Positions 45,501 to 57,670 are shown, counted from the stretch's first letter. The stretch is DNA of 64,000 nucleotides from Albugo candida (GCA_905220665.1 CAJNAR010000026.1:1-64000), one strand, 5' to 3'. Translations and numbers: made by a program. Notes: generated by a model from the letters alone, not told the origin.

Positions 45501-47336
45501 ACGATTGAGAAGAAGCGTTTGCGATAGTGGAGACATGCAAGCGGATGGCATACTTGTTGCTGCGACAAAAAGGATTCCATATATTTACCGACCATCGAAA
45601 TCTGCAGTTCATATTTGACCCAAGAAGTATTGATAATGCGGTAGCTCGATACAGAGCCGACAAATTCCAGCGATGGTCGATGGTGTTACAAATGTTTCAC
45701 TATACTGGGGAGCACGTGGCCGGAAGCGAAAATGTATAAGGTGATTTGTTATAACGGTGGAGTCGACCTAATTATAACAACGAGCGCGTGTCAGGTAGGT
45801 GCTGTGCTTTATCAGTTGTCACGAATGTGTCGCCTCAAGAAAACACGGATTTTGAATGGCCGTCATTGGATGAGACCAAAGCAATCCAAGACAAGGAGCT
45901 TGTTAGGCAAGCGGCTACCAACTAGACCAAGGATGCAGTGAGGTTAGTTTGGGTAGATGCACAGGGACGTACAATATGGATACCAGATCATGCGGTGGAT
46001 CTACAGCAACGGTTATGTGTCATTGCACATGCGGGTGTAGCAGGTCATCGTGGAATTGGAACAACTTATGAAATTCTGGTGGCAAATGTGGTATGAAAAA
46101 CCATGAGAGACGACGTGCACAAGTTTGTTATCAAATGTTTATACTGTTTGGGAATTCAGGATGAGAGGTGTCCACGCCCGTACGGCGAAAAACTACGTTC
46201 AAAAAAACCGAATGAGATTATACACTTTGACTAACTATCGATGCCAGAAGGCTTGGATGGTTTGCGTTATGTCGGATGTGCGGGCTCTGTGCATTTATCC
46301 CGACAACCGTTGCCAATACGGTAGTTATCGTCAACGCTTTGATGGATTGGTTTAAGCGGTATGGTGTGGTGGCGTTGTGGGTATCCGATCAAGGATCACA
46401 TTTCAAAAACGAAATGATGGAGAGGTTACGTAAGCTGCTTGGTGCGCAGCACCATTTCGTTACCGCATACTGTCCATGGGCAAATGAACCCGTAGAAGTG
46501 CTGAACAGGCAATTACTGAAGGTAATGCGGTCACTTTTAAGCGAGAAGCGGCAACCGATTGGACAATGGCCGCAATTATTGTCACTGTGTTAGTGAAGCA
46601 TAAACCAACTACCGTCGAGTCGACTTGGTGTTATTAACCCACTGACGGCGTTTACAGCGCTCCCTCCACGAGATCCGATCAGGATCATCTATAGGCCAGC
46701 TGGACTGACAGGGATGTCGTCATTTACAGAGCATGCGATCAATGAGAAACAACAAAATCACATGCATGATCTCCAGCAAACACTTGACGCTATGCAAAAA
46801 CAATTGTCCGATACGGTGCGAAAAAACAACGAAGTGACACGAAGACGACACGAATTGAAATACGGCGTGCAGGCCGTGAATTTCGAAATTGGTGATTATG
46901 TCTTATCCGGAAATGTCACTCGACGCGAAAACAAGTTGATTCTCCATTGGAAGGGTCCTTAACGGGTGGTGGCTACGATTAATATATGGACTTATGACGT
47001 ACAGGAACTTGTCGCCCCGTTTGCCATCATCACGTGGCACATCAAGCGTTTAGAATTTTTCAGGGAAAAATATCTCGGGGTTACCCAAGATTTACGGGAA
47101 TATGCAACGTATGCAAATGGTTTGGAATATGGTCTAACGTTTTCTGGACTACAAAATGAACCCCGATACGCATCAGTGGGAGGTGTGTTAGTCCAATGGC
47201 GGGGTTTGGACGAAGCCTAAAATAGCTGGGAGCCTGCGCGTGTCCTCTTGGAAGATGTACGGCTATTATTGGCGCGGTGGGTACGTACCGATGCCAAGGC
47301 GGAAGACATGCGAAGTTTTGTCCTCAACGAAACTTG
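42600..47336 (+). pseudogene. Gypsy Gag-Pol, multiply broken
   Basis: Gag-like readings lie at 42,600-43,550. Reverse transcriptase: RYPDSRWGSALRIKAKKE and LRAINEVMVPMAWPMPHLEE (44,500-44,640), then VQVWLDDVLG carrying the catalytic Asp pair (about 44,860). RNase H: LYTDAS in an alternate frame near 45,360 and IFTDHRNLQFIF (45,590). Integrase: a His/Cys zinc part around 46,030-46,180, VSDQGSHFKNE and AYCPWANEPVEVLNR (46,380-46,510). The C terminus has GGVLVQWRGLDEA followed after a stop by NSWEPARVLLED, a chromodomain-like module. Confidence 0.9.
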
Positions 47337-47352
47337 AAGCAGGAGAGGGAAA

Positions 47353-47502
47353 TGATGTGTGTTATGCGTATCTTTTATCGTATTAAACGTAACTAGCCGA
47401 TAAAAGATCTTAATACACGTACTTTACATTTTTCGAATAGTAGGTCAGAGCAGACCCCAATCAATAGTAGAAGGCGATCTGCTAGAAGCACAGACAATAT
47501 CA
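47353..47502 (+). repeat. Gypsy 3' LTR
   Basis: This 150-bp copy of the 5' LTR is followed by the target-site duplication ATTGC. Confidence 0.9.
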
Positions 47503-47518
47503 ATTGCCAAGATGCTAT

Positions 47519-47857
47519 TCAGCATCCAAAATCATCCGCAGAAGCAATCTGATCCCATCGGAGCCAAAAACGCTGCATTAAGGATCGATCGATTCTGATG
47601 AGAAAACCACTCGTTTTCCCTTTGCGGCCTTCAAAGTCTTTTGTTGAAATAGTAGAGGCAATTGTTATCAGTAGTACACGATACACGTAAAGCCATCGTA
47701 AACTTTCTGTACATCGAATAGAGGCTTCATATTGCTGTCTCCAATTGAGAAGAGCACGCGTTTTGAACTTTCTCACTTGTCTAAAGTCAGACTCGAAAGT
47801 GGCAAAAGTAATGAGATTACCAACGTGGCTTTTTGCAAAGCGTCTCAGCTGTATCAT
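47519..47857 (-). CDS. Trp-rich ORF, unknown function
   Basis: The ORF is open for 112 codons from an ATG at 47,857. It is basic with spaced tryptophans (LLNWRQQYE, LRWLYVYRVLL, FWLRWDQIAS). The left-arm counterpart (13,690-13,960) is broken, so here the right arm may hold the better copy. It could also be the 5' part of a longer gene cut off by the gypsy insertion 12 bp beyond its stop. No family is recognised. Confidence 0.35.
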   Translation of the reverse strand: MIQLRRFAKSHVGNLITFATFESDFRQVRKFKTRALLNWRQQYEASIRCTESLRWLYVYRVLLITIASTISTKDFEGRKGKTSGFLIRIDRSLMQRFWLRWDQIASADDFGC

Positions 47858-48179
47858 ATAGAAAAATAAAAGAACACATCCGAATCAGCAAACTCGCTCT
47901 CTTTTTTGTCTTTGCATCCGCAGGAGGTAATTAGATCAGTTTTTTCTATAGTGCCACAAAGAAACGCTCAGAATTCGATGCGATGAAACCGCGCATTGAA
48001 TCTCATGTATGCAGTCAAGACTCATACGCCTGAAGTACGCCGTTTTTCCTCTGTCATTGGCAAAAGAGACTCAATTCTTGGCACTTTGGCCACTCGGATG
48101 TCACCAACCTTTCAGACCTTCTAGAGTCCTTTTGCTTGCTTTGTTGATTTTTAAATACAGAGCAATCATACATCAGGAA

Positions 48180-48730
48180 CGATGACGCAAGTCGGTACAG
48201 ACGTCCTAAATGTGTCCATCACAAGCGCTGTGATGGTCAAACCGTCCACATTGTGTACAATCCGAGCGGAGTATACAGAGTGCGGCCGCGTATGGCACAC
48301 ACAGCGCATATTTAGGGAATTCCAAGGGTTATGAGATCGTTTGTTGGAGCTGTTGGAAGCTGCAGAGTATATTTTTCCGTGAACGCCTTTATGCATTGAA
48401 TCAGTTTTTGCATCGTGTCTTAGTCTTACTTCCCCATATTCGACGAAAAGGCCATGTCGCGACGTATTTTGGCATGTGTTTCATGTTCGAGTCGTTTCTA
48501 GGAAGGCGCAACAGTCTCACTAAGACGAAAGCTTCAAAAAAGGTATGGTGGTTCCAATGTCTGTATGTAAAGGATTTGGTGCGTCCTGAGAGTGTTATTG
48601 CAGTCGCCAAAGTGACTGCGAGCGATGATTGTGACGCAAACGCGCACAAGCTGTGTAGAAGCTGAAAAAAAGAATACAAAAACTTCTTCCCAGGGCATTC
48701 TCACACTCCATATAACGACAGAAGATCACA
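48180..48730 (+). pseudogene. PX-like ORF pseudogene with internal deletion
   Basis: It matches the 12,646-13,365 ORF: the start MTQ, strand TIRAEYTECGRVWHT, a stop within the Arg-rich segment, then after a deletion of about 120 bp RLYALNQFLHRVL and GHVATYFGMCFM up to a stop after HKLCRS. It is not functional as a PX protein. Confidence 0.85.
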
Positions 48731-49001
48731 CACTCCTCGGAACGAATGATTTGAAGAGAAGGCTATCAAGCGTCTGAGAAGGACGCACGCACCACTCAAT
48801 ACACTTAAACAAGGTATCTATCCTGGATGAGTTCCATCGCACCCTTACTGAGGCTTTCGAACGGTAGTCAATGAGCTGGTCTCCATCGACACAGAATTTC
48901 AGCTACATTTCCATCACTACGGATCTCACGAGCTGCCATTGCCTGCTATTTTTCAATGTCGCTTGAATGTGTGTGGGAATTGGGGCAAATAACTGTCTAA
49001 G

Positions 49002-49015
49002 TGAGCTCGATATCT
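49002..49015. repeat. LINE target-site duplication, 5' side
   Basis: TGAGCTCGATATCT directly precedes the LINE leader. The same word with one change (TGAGCTGGATATCT) ends the element at 56,280-56,293. Confidence 0.8.
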
Positions 49016-49109
49016 CCATTTCTTAATTTGCCGGACACTAAGTAACCCGCTAATTTAGTAAAAACACCTCGAAAAATCAACTTTTTTCAACTCTTTCCTC
49101 TCGAAAACA

Positions 49110-51600
49110 ATGGTTCAAGTCGACATATCGACACAACCCAGGGGGCTAGCGTCCACTTGTAGTGACGTGGCAACCCTCATGAGTCACCCAGTACTGGGTG
49201 ATTTCATGATTGTTGATGAATCGTCACCCCTTTGTGATGACGTGGAAAGTACCCGCACCCCCAGTGTGACGGTACAGGGTAATACCGGTACTACCGGTGT
49301 AGGATATGGTACCGGTGGTACATGTGGTACTGTCGTTGCCTCGTCACAGGGGGCCCAAAGGATACTGCAACTGCAAGTGTGGACGGCACCAAAAGTCCCA
49401 CTCTTGCTGACATTATCAAGTCGCAGGAGTCCTTGCGTAAGGACCAGGCTAGAGCTCGGGCAAAATTTCGCGTGGAGCTCCCACAGCCGAAAGCCTCGGA
49501 TATCGAGGCCATACTGCAGCTATGTGCTGATGGGGAACATCCGGATGGGTCAGTTTTGTCTGCGAAATTGGAAGCAGCAAGACCTTTCCAAATCCGGAAC
49601 GCAACATTCCCAGTGGTCTTGGAGACGGACCATTCCTTGACCCGTACTCCAAATGGGAAAATTTTATCCTCTCTGATGCGAGACCACGGTAATCCGGTTT
49701 TTTAAAGTTTACTGGAGAGCCGTTCCATCGCTCAGGTGTCCAAAATGCTTGGGGGCAACATCAAGGTGATGGTCACCACTGCGGATGCCTGCCAAAAATT
49801 GGAGTGTCAGCCGGTGACTATCCTTGGGGAAAAGTACTTTTTTGGGAGTTTGGTACTCCTGAAACAAAATACTACCTCGATGTTTTCGGCGTAGGCGTGG
49901 AGAAGGAGCGGAACAACGAAATCCGCTCTCTTTACAACCTCGGGTGTCAAGTGGTATATGACACTTTCGGGAGGCGATTCCCACTAAGAAAGTGGTGATG
50001 TCAACTTGGCGAGTTTACTTTGGTTGTTTGACGTGCCCCAACAACTGGTTGAAGTTGGTAAAGTGATTGAACAAATCACTTACGACAAACAACTTTACCC
50101 AGTAAGGTGAAAAATGCTCCAATTCCGACGGAACGACCACGTTTCGGTCAACGTGGCTCTTATTGCTTGGAATTGGGTGCTACATCAACCCCGGGAGCAC
50201 GGCAACACCAAAGCAAGCAAAACAATCAAAAACAACGCAAAAATCAATCTGCAACTCAGATTCACAACACCCAAAAACAACAAAAGAACCAGAAACATAC
50301 AACCGAACCAGCGGCACTCGTGGTGGCACCACAAACGGTAGTGAAGCCAGTTCGCAGTCAAGAATTGGAAGCGAGGAAACCTGGACGGAAGCTATCCGAT
50401 CAAATCTCGTTGGAGCTCAATACTCCCCCAGCTATCACACCACCAGGGGCATCAGCCTTATTGCAGCCGTCTCCTCCCATCCTCCAACTGACCAGTCAGT
50501 CCTACTCACAACCACGAGTAGAGCGGGATGGGGATATATCCATGAAGTTGGCTTGGACGAGTGGAAAACGTAATCGGGTGGAGCCGTTCGAACAAATTGT
50601 ATCTAAAACACCACCTCTTGCGCTTCCAAACTTAGCGACGAGTAATTATTTTTCTATGCTCGCAACTATGGAAGTGGAGATCGAAGAAGTAAAAGCGGTT
50701 GCCAATCCGGAGAATGGAAATCGCGTTCAAATCATCCCCGTGAAAGCACGGATGCCACAAGAGGTGGCCACCTCGAAAGAGGCGGCACACTTTTATAAGA
50801 AGCGTCATACAACAATCGAGAAATCGGTACGACCAACCCTAGTTGGTGAAATAGGGGAGCTAATGGAAATCGATTCCAAAAATGCCCTTCACTCGCTCCG
50901 ACAGGACAAGCTGGTTCAAGCGGATGCTTGCATACCTCATGGGCGGAAGATAATCCAGTTCTGCACAAATCCGGACAAAATCATCCGAGTGGCACTTGAT
51001 CATCCGATCACGATGAATGGTGTGCTACTTGCGTGTATGGAGTCGAATGATAAAGCTTTGGATGAAGTGGCTCATCTACTTATGATAAATCGCTTTTTAG
51101 CAACACACAATCTCGGCGTAGATGTTACGTTTGCGACGCGATGGAGCCGCCACGTTGGTGAAAAAGCTCCCTCCAAGCGATCGGTATTGTTCGAGAAATT
51201 TATGTCGTGGTGGATGTCAGTGCCGGACATAGTTATCGGTTTGACTCGAGAAACGAAAGCTCTCGCGTTGTTGGAACTTTTATTCATGTGTACTGCTCCG
51301 ACATTCTACACAAACGATCACTGGATCCAATATCTCACCGATGGACCAGTGATCTGGATTCCGGGTCATCATTGTCGTTTACTTCCAACCAATGTGATCA
51401 TATCCTTCTTCCGCTCCGACGTTGGCATAAAGTGTTGGTCGCAATGGTTTGGAGGTCGATGGCGTGGACTTCTTCATGGTGACATCGCTGAGCTTTCCGT
51501 CAATCTCAGCTTTTTTCCAGAGGAGCACACAACACTTCACCTCTCACAACAAGATGGTGAAATGAGGTTGATTACTGGTCCACTTCAGCGTGAATGCTAA
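49110..51600 (+). pseudogene. LINE ORF1, frameshifted
   Basis: It starts MVQVDISTQPR as in the 1.9 kb copy. Frame changes occur near 49,350, a stop at about 49,705, and another change near 50,100. From 50,107 to 51,600 it is open for 497 codons and shows a Gln/Asn/Lys-rich basic part, LATSNYFSML, and a large C-terminal part with WIPGHHCRLLP and GGRWRGLLHGD. The original product would be about 830 residues. Confidence 0.85.
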
Positions 51601-54600
51601 GGGCTCCTCGATTATTTCAACGTGGAACAATGTCTCAGCACTCACGGTGAATGTTAATGGAATTCATAAAAATGGTCATCTTTTTATCGACCACATCTTA
51701 TCACAACACTCCATTTGTTGTGTTCAAGAAACCAAGTTTCACGATCACAACCAACTGGACTCATTTCAGTTTTTATTATCCTCGAAAATGCAGCACAGAA
51801 TGTTTGTCAATGACCACAGCAGTGCTCTTCTCCATCCGACTCAAAACCGCAGTGGCGGCGTCATGACAATCCTTCGTTCGGACTTTCCCGGTTATACAAC
51901 AGCTGAAGAACTCACCGATCGAAGCATTCGAAATCGTTATTTGGTTTTGCGTCTTCTGATTCACGATGCACCGGTGTATATTCACAATGTATATGCACCG
52001 GTCAAGGCCGAGGAACGAGTGGGTTTTATGAGTTATTGCTTTCCAACACTTTCGAATCGACCGCAACACATATCGTATTTGGTGATTTCAACACACCACT
52101 CGATCCAGCTATCGATGCTTCGAGTGGAACAATTAGGCACGAACCAAGTCGATTAGCGTGTTTGGAATGGCTTTCACAGTTGGGTGTGGTAGACGCTTGG
52201 CGAATCCAACATCCGACTGAAAAAGTATTTACAGGACCATTACCGCGCAAAATCGACTTGATTATATCTGCATGTCGGAAGAGCTATTCAATATGGTATA
52301 CAAAACCTCTGAGTATTTTCGTCCACGACATGCGGGAGATCATCTGGCACAAAAAGTAGCTTTTGCAAATCCAACTCAATCACCCGGTCGAGGATATTGG
52401 AAATGTTCATTACGACTATTTGAATATCCTAAAGTTGTCGAAGCAATCAAATTGGAAGCGATTTTGGTGCTCGAACAGTTACGTACAACTTCGAATCCCG
52501 GTAAAATGTGGGAAAGTTGGAAGACGAAAATCAAGAAACAGCTTCAAAGCATTGAAAAAAAGGTTGCAAAAGATAGCCGACGTGATGTTGAGTCTAGCCA
52601 GCGTGTTTTGGAAGTCGCAGCAGCTCGATATCGTATTCAAGACAACAATGAGTCACGGTATTTTTACGAATCGAGTCTCCAACAATTTAAAATCTCAGTC
52701 GAAAACAACGCGAAATACAACCAAGATGAAAGCTTCGACCATCACGTGAAGCATATGGAGAACTCTTCAAAGCATTTTTTCGCCCTCCGGATAGTTCTTG
52801 TCGTCGCGTGCCGATCGAAAATGTTACAAAAAAATGTGGTACCGTGACATCGAACCCGAGGGAGATTATTGACGAATTCAGAGATCATTGGGGTGGTGTC
52901 ATGGGCTCTCTTTATAGCTCAGAGACCGACTCAAATGTTCCATGTGAAAGAAAGCAAAAAAAGTTACTCGATTCGATTCAAGTTTATCTTGACTCAGCAG
53001 AGCAAGACCGGATCTCAACTCGCTCAAGTACGACCGAGATGGCGGAAGCAATCAAGCACATGCGGAGTAGTTCTTTTCCAGGTATGGATGGACTACCAGC
53101 TGCATTTTATCAGCTTGATCCGGAAACGTTTGGCGGGTGTCTGAAGATCTTGTTCGAATACTAGCTAGAAAGAAGAATTTTACTTCGATCACAACGTCAC
53201 TCGGCAATAACATTATTGAACAAAAAAAGAACACGAGGTTATCCTGGTAACTATCGACAGATCGCACTGCTTTGCGTCGATGTGAAAGTACTTTCGTAAG
53301 TGTTGGCGTATCGATTGCAACGTTTTTTGCCGAAATTGATCCATCCAGATCAAAAAGCATTTGTGCGAGGAAGGTCCATGCATCATCATATTCGACATCT
53401 GACCGACATCCAAGACTTAATCACTCATCGTGGGGAGGAATCTTATGCGACTTTTCTCGAATATGAGAAAGCTTATAATCGAGTCAATTGGACGTACATG
53501 TTTCGCGTTTTAGAAAAATGAGCGTTGGAAAAAGCTTCATCGACTGGGTTCGTGTTTTGTACAGTATTACAAAGGCACAGTTGATGATTATTGGAAATAT
53601 CACAGCGTCCATTAAACCACAACGTGCAGTCAAACAAGGTGATCCTCTTTCAGCATTACTTTTTCTGATGACGATCGAACCTTTGGAAAATTTACTCCGT
53701 CAACATGAAGAACATGACATTTGAAAAAAATTAATGGCACGACTGTCGCAACTGGATTATTTTTCGCAGACTATTCGACATTGCTTTCAGAGACACCAAA
53801 TGGTGTTTTGACGCAACTCGAACTCGCCCAAGTATATTGCGATGGATCGGGTGCGAAACTCAACTTGAGTAAATCATCCTTGCTCTCGTTGAATCGGACC
53901 ATGCCGTGTCCACGTATTCCTAATTTGACCATAATGGGTCCGGAAGATTCGGTCAAGTATTTGGGTATTTCGTTCTGCCAGACACCTAATTATTCGATGG
54001 TTATTTCAACTCTCGACAAGCGTTTTTTACGATGGGTTTGGTGTATGGTTTCGACGAGCAAGAACTGTTCGTGGTCGACTACTGGTTGCGCAGACGATGA
54101 TTTTATCACGTCTGTGGCATTACACGATGCACGTTGATATACCAGCAGTGACTATTCGAAGGTGGCAATCGATGTTAAATCGCTTTGTGCTTGGTCGGAA
54201 GAAACACAAAAAAATGCAAAACATGTTCACCTAATCAGCAAAGAACTTTTATATCTTCGCCGTCAAGATGTTGGACTACAAGTTCCTTTTTTGGTGGGAC
54301 GACTAAAGCTACAACGTGTTCGATTCCTTCAGCAGTTCGCATCCGATGCGTCAACAATTATATCTGCGAATTGGACAACTGCTTCGACGGAATTATTACA
54401 ACTTATCCAACCTTCCTTTGGACCACACAAGTCGATGAATATATTCCCCATCGCACCAAATCGACATGGAAAAATGGGTAAATGGGAGAGCATATCTTGA
54501 TGGTGGAAACACGCATTTAAAATGTGGCATCAGATGGATTGGAGCATTTCAATATCAGATTTAAATGTTTCACAACGCCGTCAGTACTACATGGCAGCCG

Positions 54601-55760
54601 ATGTGGTTTCACTGCGACCAAAAATTACATTACGAAGCTGCTACTCGTCATCCGAGTACGCAGAACGTTTGGTACAATCTTGGCATGGTGGATGAACCAC
54701 ATCGAACATTTCGAAAAACGTTTGCTACACTTTTCGACGTTCGAAGTTTGCAAGACTTTTTTCGTGAAAGCGACACATGGCCAACGAAGGAAGATTTCGT
54801 CGCCAACTATTACAACGACGAAGAGCTGAACACATCGGATATGTCTGAGAAAAGTTGCTGAGTCGACTTTACAATGAAGTCACTCAGATTCTCCAGCGTA
54901 TCCACTCGATGGTTGGTCTCATCACTTGGGTTACACCAACCACAAGTGGCAAATCATTTTATGTGGGAGTAAAACTCAAGGAACGGAAACATTATTTTCC
55001 ATCTATTCCACGCTCACAACTCTCTCGAATCGTCTGGAAACCTCCCGAACCAACCAAGAGGCATCCGATGTCGACACATTGGTCATCACGGGAGAGATCG
55101 GACGCACTGGATTCAGAACGAGTTCGAACTTTTATAGCTACATCACGGCATCTTCGAAAACGTGTATTACCAATTTTCGAGGATTTACAGTTTCGTCTCG
55201 CCTTTCGGATGTTGCCGATTCGAACTCGTTTCTTGTTTTCAAAGGATATTCAGCCCGACATTACATTGTGCACGCAGCCTTCGTCTGGGCAGCGTAATCC
55301 AATCAACATCTCTTTCTGTAGTGCGATCACACGGCACAGTTATGGAAGGAGCTACTCCCAAGTTGGGATCAGATTTTCTCCTCTTGACCAAGTTGGACGC
55401 ATATTGCATGTGCAATTGTGCCAGCAATACGGCCGGCATGGAAAGAATATCATCAAATTATATCGGATTTATGGTTTGCATTGCAAGCGGTGACACTGCA
55501 CTTCGTCTGGACAGATCGGAATCGTCGTTTGTTCGATCAGCGATCAGCAACTTTGACAATTCCAGCCCTTTTCGTGATCCAGACCACGTTTAGTGCGCAC
55601 GTTCGGTACTTTTGAAGACAGTGTTACGACCACAAGGAACGCATTCCGCTTACAAAGGTGCTGGAGCAACTCGCAACGCAAGGATCATTTGGTGGATTTT
55701 TCAGAAGCCGAAGATCATTACTGCGGGTCCGGCACAGGTGAGTGGAAATGCAAGTGCAAC
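51590..55760 (+). pseudogene. LINE ORF2 (endonuclease, reverse transcriptase), broken
   Basis: The endonuclease begins ISTWNNVSALTVNVNGI and has CCVQETK and YIHNVYAPV (51,610-52,010). Reverse transcriptase pieces: FPGMDGLPAAFYQL (53,080), AFVRGRSMHHHIRHLTDIQ (53,355), EKAYNRVNW (53,465), AVKQGDPLSALLF (53,625) and LFFADYSTLL (53,755; the usual Ala-Asp-Asp is Ala-Asp-Tyr). The C terminus has HFVWTDRNRRLFDQRSA. It overlaps ORF1 by 11 bp in another frame. At least six frame changes are seen. Confidence 0.9.
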
Positions 55761-55824
55761 TCAGATCCTATTCCTAGTTGGCTGGTTATGCTCACCGTAG
55801 TGTGGCGCACACCAATTCGCACAG

Positions 55825-55945
55825 CACGGTACTTTGGATTATTTTATAACGCATGGTACGCTGGACCGTTTTACAACTCACGGTACGTTTGGACCCTTTT
55901 ACAGCACACATCACGGTAGTTTTGGACCATTTTTTCACACCTTTT
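55825..55945 (+). repeat. Degenerate tandem repeat in LINE 3' region
   Basis: Four units of about 27-33 bp each begin CACGGTAC or CATGGTAC followed by TTGGACC-like and TTTTACA-like words (starts near 55,825, 55,852, 55,879 and 55,912). Confidence 0.75.
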
Positions 55946-56098
55946 TACAGCTTCAACATTGATCCGTTACACGATGGATACACTCTCGTACTGTAATGGT
56001 GGACGCTACCGCACCGCAGGACTCGCAACGAGGGACATATTATCATCTCTCACAGGTATTTTGTGAAACGTTTTTATATGTATATATGTCATTCAAGA

Positions 56099-56237
56099 TA
56101 GCCTAGGCAACTAGATTGTCAAGGATTTCATTACACTGTTTATCTGGTTTTTTAACTACCTTCCTTATCCTATCATGAGTCCCTGACCGTATGAATATCA
56201 CTTAAGTCTGACTTCAAACCTAGCCTAGGCAACTAGA
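56099..56237 (+). repeat. 17-bp direct repeats flanking 105 bp at LINE 3' end
   Basis: TAGCCTAGGCAACTAGA occurs at 56,099-56,115 and 56,221-56,237. It is either a local tandem duplication or the footprint of a small nested insertion. Confidence 0.8.
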
Positions 56238-56279
56238 GAAGTCAGTTAGTCTAATTCTAGTAATATAAACACCTTCAAC

Positions 56280-56293
56280 TGAGCTGGATATCT
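56280..56293. repeat. LINE target-site duplication, 3' side
   Basis: TGAGCTGGATATCT differs by one base from 49,002-49,015. Confidence 0.8.
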
Positions 56294-56759
56294 GACACCA
56301 GACAAAGGCATTTGACGAGACGAATAATACGTTGTCTTTTGTGTATAATTTTTGATTGCAAAAATTCCTTCGCAAGTCTTTACCTCTCGTTTTTCCATAC
56401 AAATGAAGAGATGCAACAGACTGTACTCTCTCTGATAGAAGTAATATCAACTCCAAGACTCCATACTGCGTCACTAACTGTTCTCGGTCGATATCAAACC
56501 CAGATAATCCTCTTTGATCGTTATAGTCGCATTTTACACAAATTGCTGTCAATTTATTCTTTTCACTCTAGCAGAAGGAATCTGTCTCACTTACGATCTC
56601 GTGACGTCGATACTGACGCCCATAATACGAAGTCGAGCTCCACAACTTTTTCGTATCTCTACTTCTCAATCATCGGATATCCACGCGTTGTTCTCGTGAT
56701 CGTACCTATTGTTCAAGTCAGTCGGCATCGCGTGTCGCGATACGAATTTGGGCCTGGTC

Positions 56760-57417
56760 GATAATGCACAATGCGCTCTGCCAAAATACATGGTATCTCG
56801 AAAGAAAGCGATTCATGAGAGCGAAGGAGAGAGTGTACCCCACACCATAAAATGAGTCAGAAAGTTCAGAAAGAAAGTTAGACTCGTTGTATAGGGTTTG
56901 AAGAGTAGAGTAAAACAATTTCAATACAATCTGTGAATTTTTGGAGAATTTCCAGAATCTCAAAAGCGAACTATTATCTCACTACTGACTAAGGCCATAA
57001 TGTAAATCCATCCAATCATATACAAAATAGATTAAAAACTAACTGAACTTTTTCTTTATTTTAACCAAACTTGGAATTAGTGCACGTATGGTCGTACCTA
57101 TCGGGTCTATGAATCATCAAGTATACAAATTCGTATACGAACCGATCAAACTTCTCATTGTGTATATTTTGATAGCTTTCATTTCTACGGAACGATCACA
57201 TCGAAATTGTTGAGCAAGGTCACCACTTTGAAGACGCGATGGTATGGTTTGCCTCTTAAACGAAGTATGTCCAGGCGCTGAACACAATTGAAGAATAATT
57301 CCAAAAATGGATCCCACCGCATCTATCCACCTCAGAACTGTGACCCGCTGGATGAAGTTACTTGGCCTTTGCTATTCAAAGGTGAAGAAAGGCATGTACG
57401 TTGATGGCCATGAACGA
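56760..57417. other. Filler DNA of unknown origin
   Basis: This part of the 1.5-kb insertion inside the RPB7 pseudogene matches neither arm. Short ORFs on the minus strand have no recognisable family. Confidence 0.4.
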
Positions 57418-57670
57418 ACTTACCAAGCCTACAATCTTTAGCTGGTTTGAAAGAACGATCAGCCACATTGGGACTGAGAAACGGCCCAAACTTTTAAAAA
57501 AAAGGCAGCAGTGAGGAATTTTGGACAATGAGCGAAAGTTTGATCCAGCAATACCAAGTGAGTGAAGAAGGCTAAATAGGTTATAAAACTCTATCGTTAA
57601 GGAGGAAAATGACAGTACTTAAAGAAGAAGTTCTGGCTAATACCCGTGCCAGCAGTCGCGGTAATACGGG
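57418..57670 (+). pseudogene. Nuclear copy of mitochondrial SSU rRNA fragment (NUMT)
   Basis: Conserved 16S-type landmarks appear in the right order and spacing: ACATTGGGACTGAGAAACGG, then GGCAGCAGTGAGGAATTTTG, GACAATGAGCGAAAG, GTTCTGGCTAATAC, and the 530-loop GTGCCAGCAGTCGCGGTAAT. Similarity stops abruptly after TACGGG at 57,670. The AT-rich style fits a mitochondrial rns gene. It is about 250 bp of 5'-domain sequence only, so it is a dead fragment. Confidence 0.85.

Larger units (their letters stand above)
42378..47502 (+). mobile_element. Ty3/gypsy LTR retrotransposon (chromovirus type), degenerate
   Basis: The 5,125-bp element has LTRs of 156 and 150 bp starting TGATGTGTGTTA and ending ATATCA, and a perfect 5-bp target-site duplication, ATTGC (42,373-42,377 and 47,503-47,507). 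A purine tract AGGAGAGGGAAA precedes the 3' LTR. Removal of the element joins left-arm homologous sequence on both sides. The internal order reverse transcriptase, RNase H, integrase, chromodomain defines gypsy. Many frame breaks make it inactive. Confidence 0.95.
49016..56279 (+). mobile_element. LINE (non-LTR retrotransposon), full length but broken
   Basis: The element is about 7.26 kb between 14-bp target-site duplications and interrupts right-arm sequence that is contiguous in the left arm (around 12,370-12,390). It contains ORF1 (49,110-51,600), ORF2 with an APE-type endonuclease, reverse transcriptase and a C-terminal WxxRNRRLF region, a 3' tandem repeat and a 17-bp direct repeat near its end. 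There is no poly-A tail. Confidence 0.9.
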
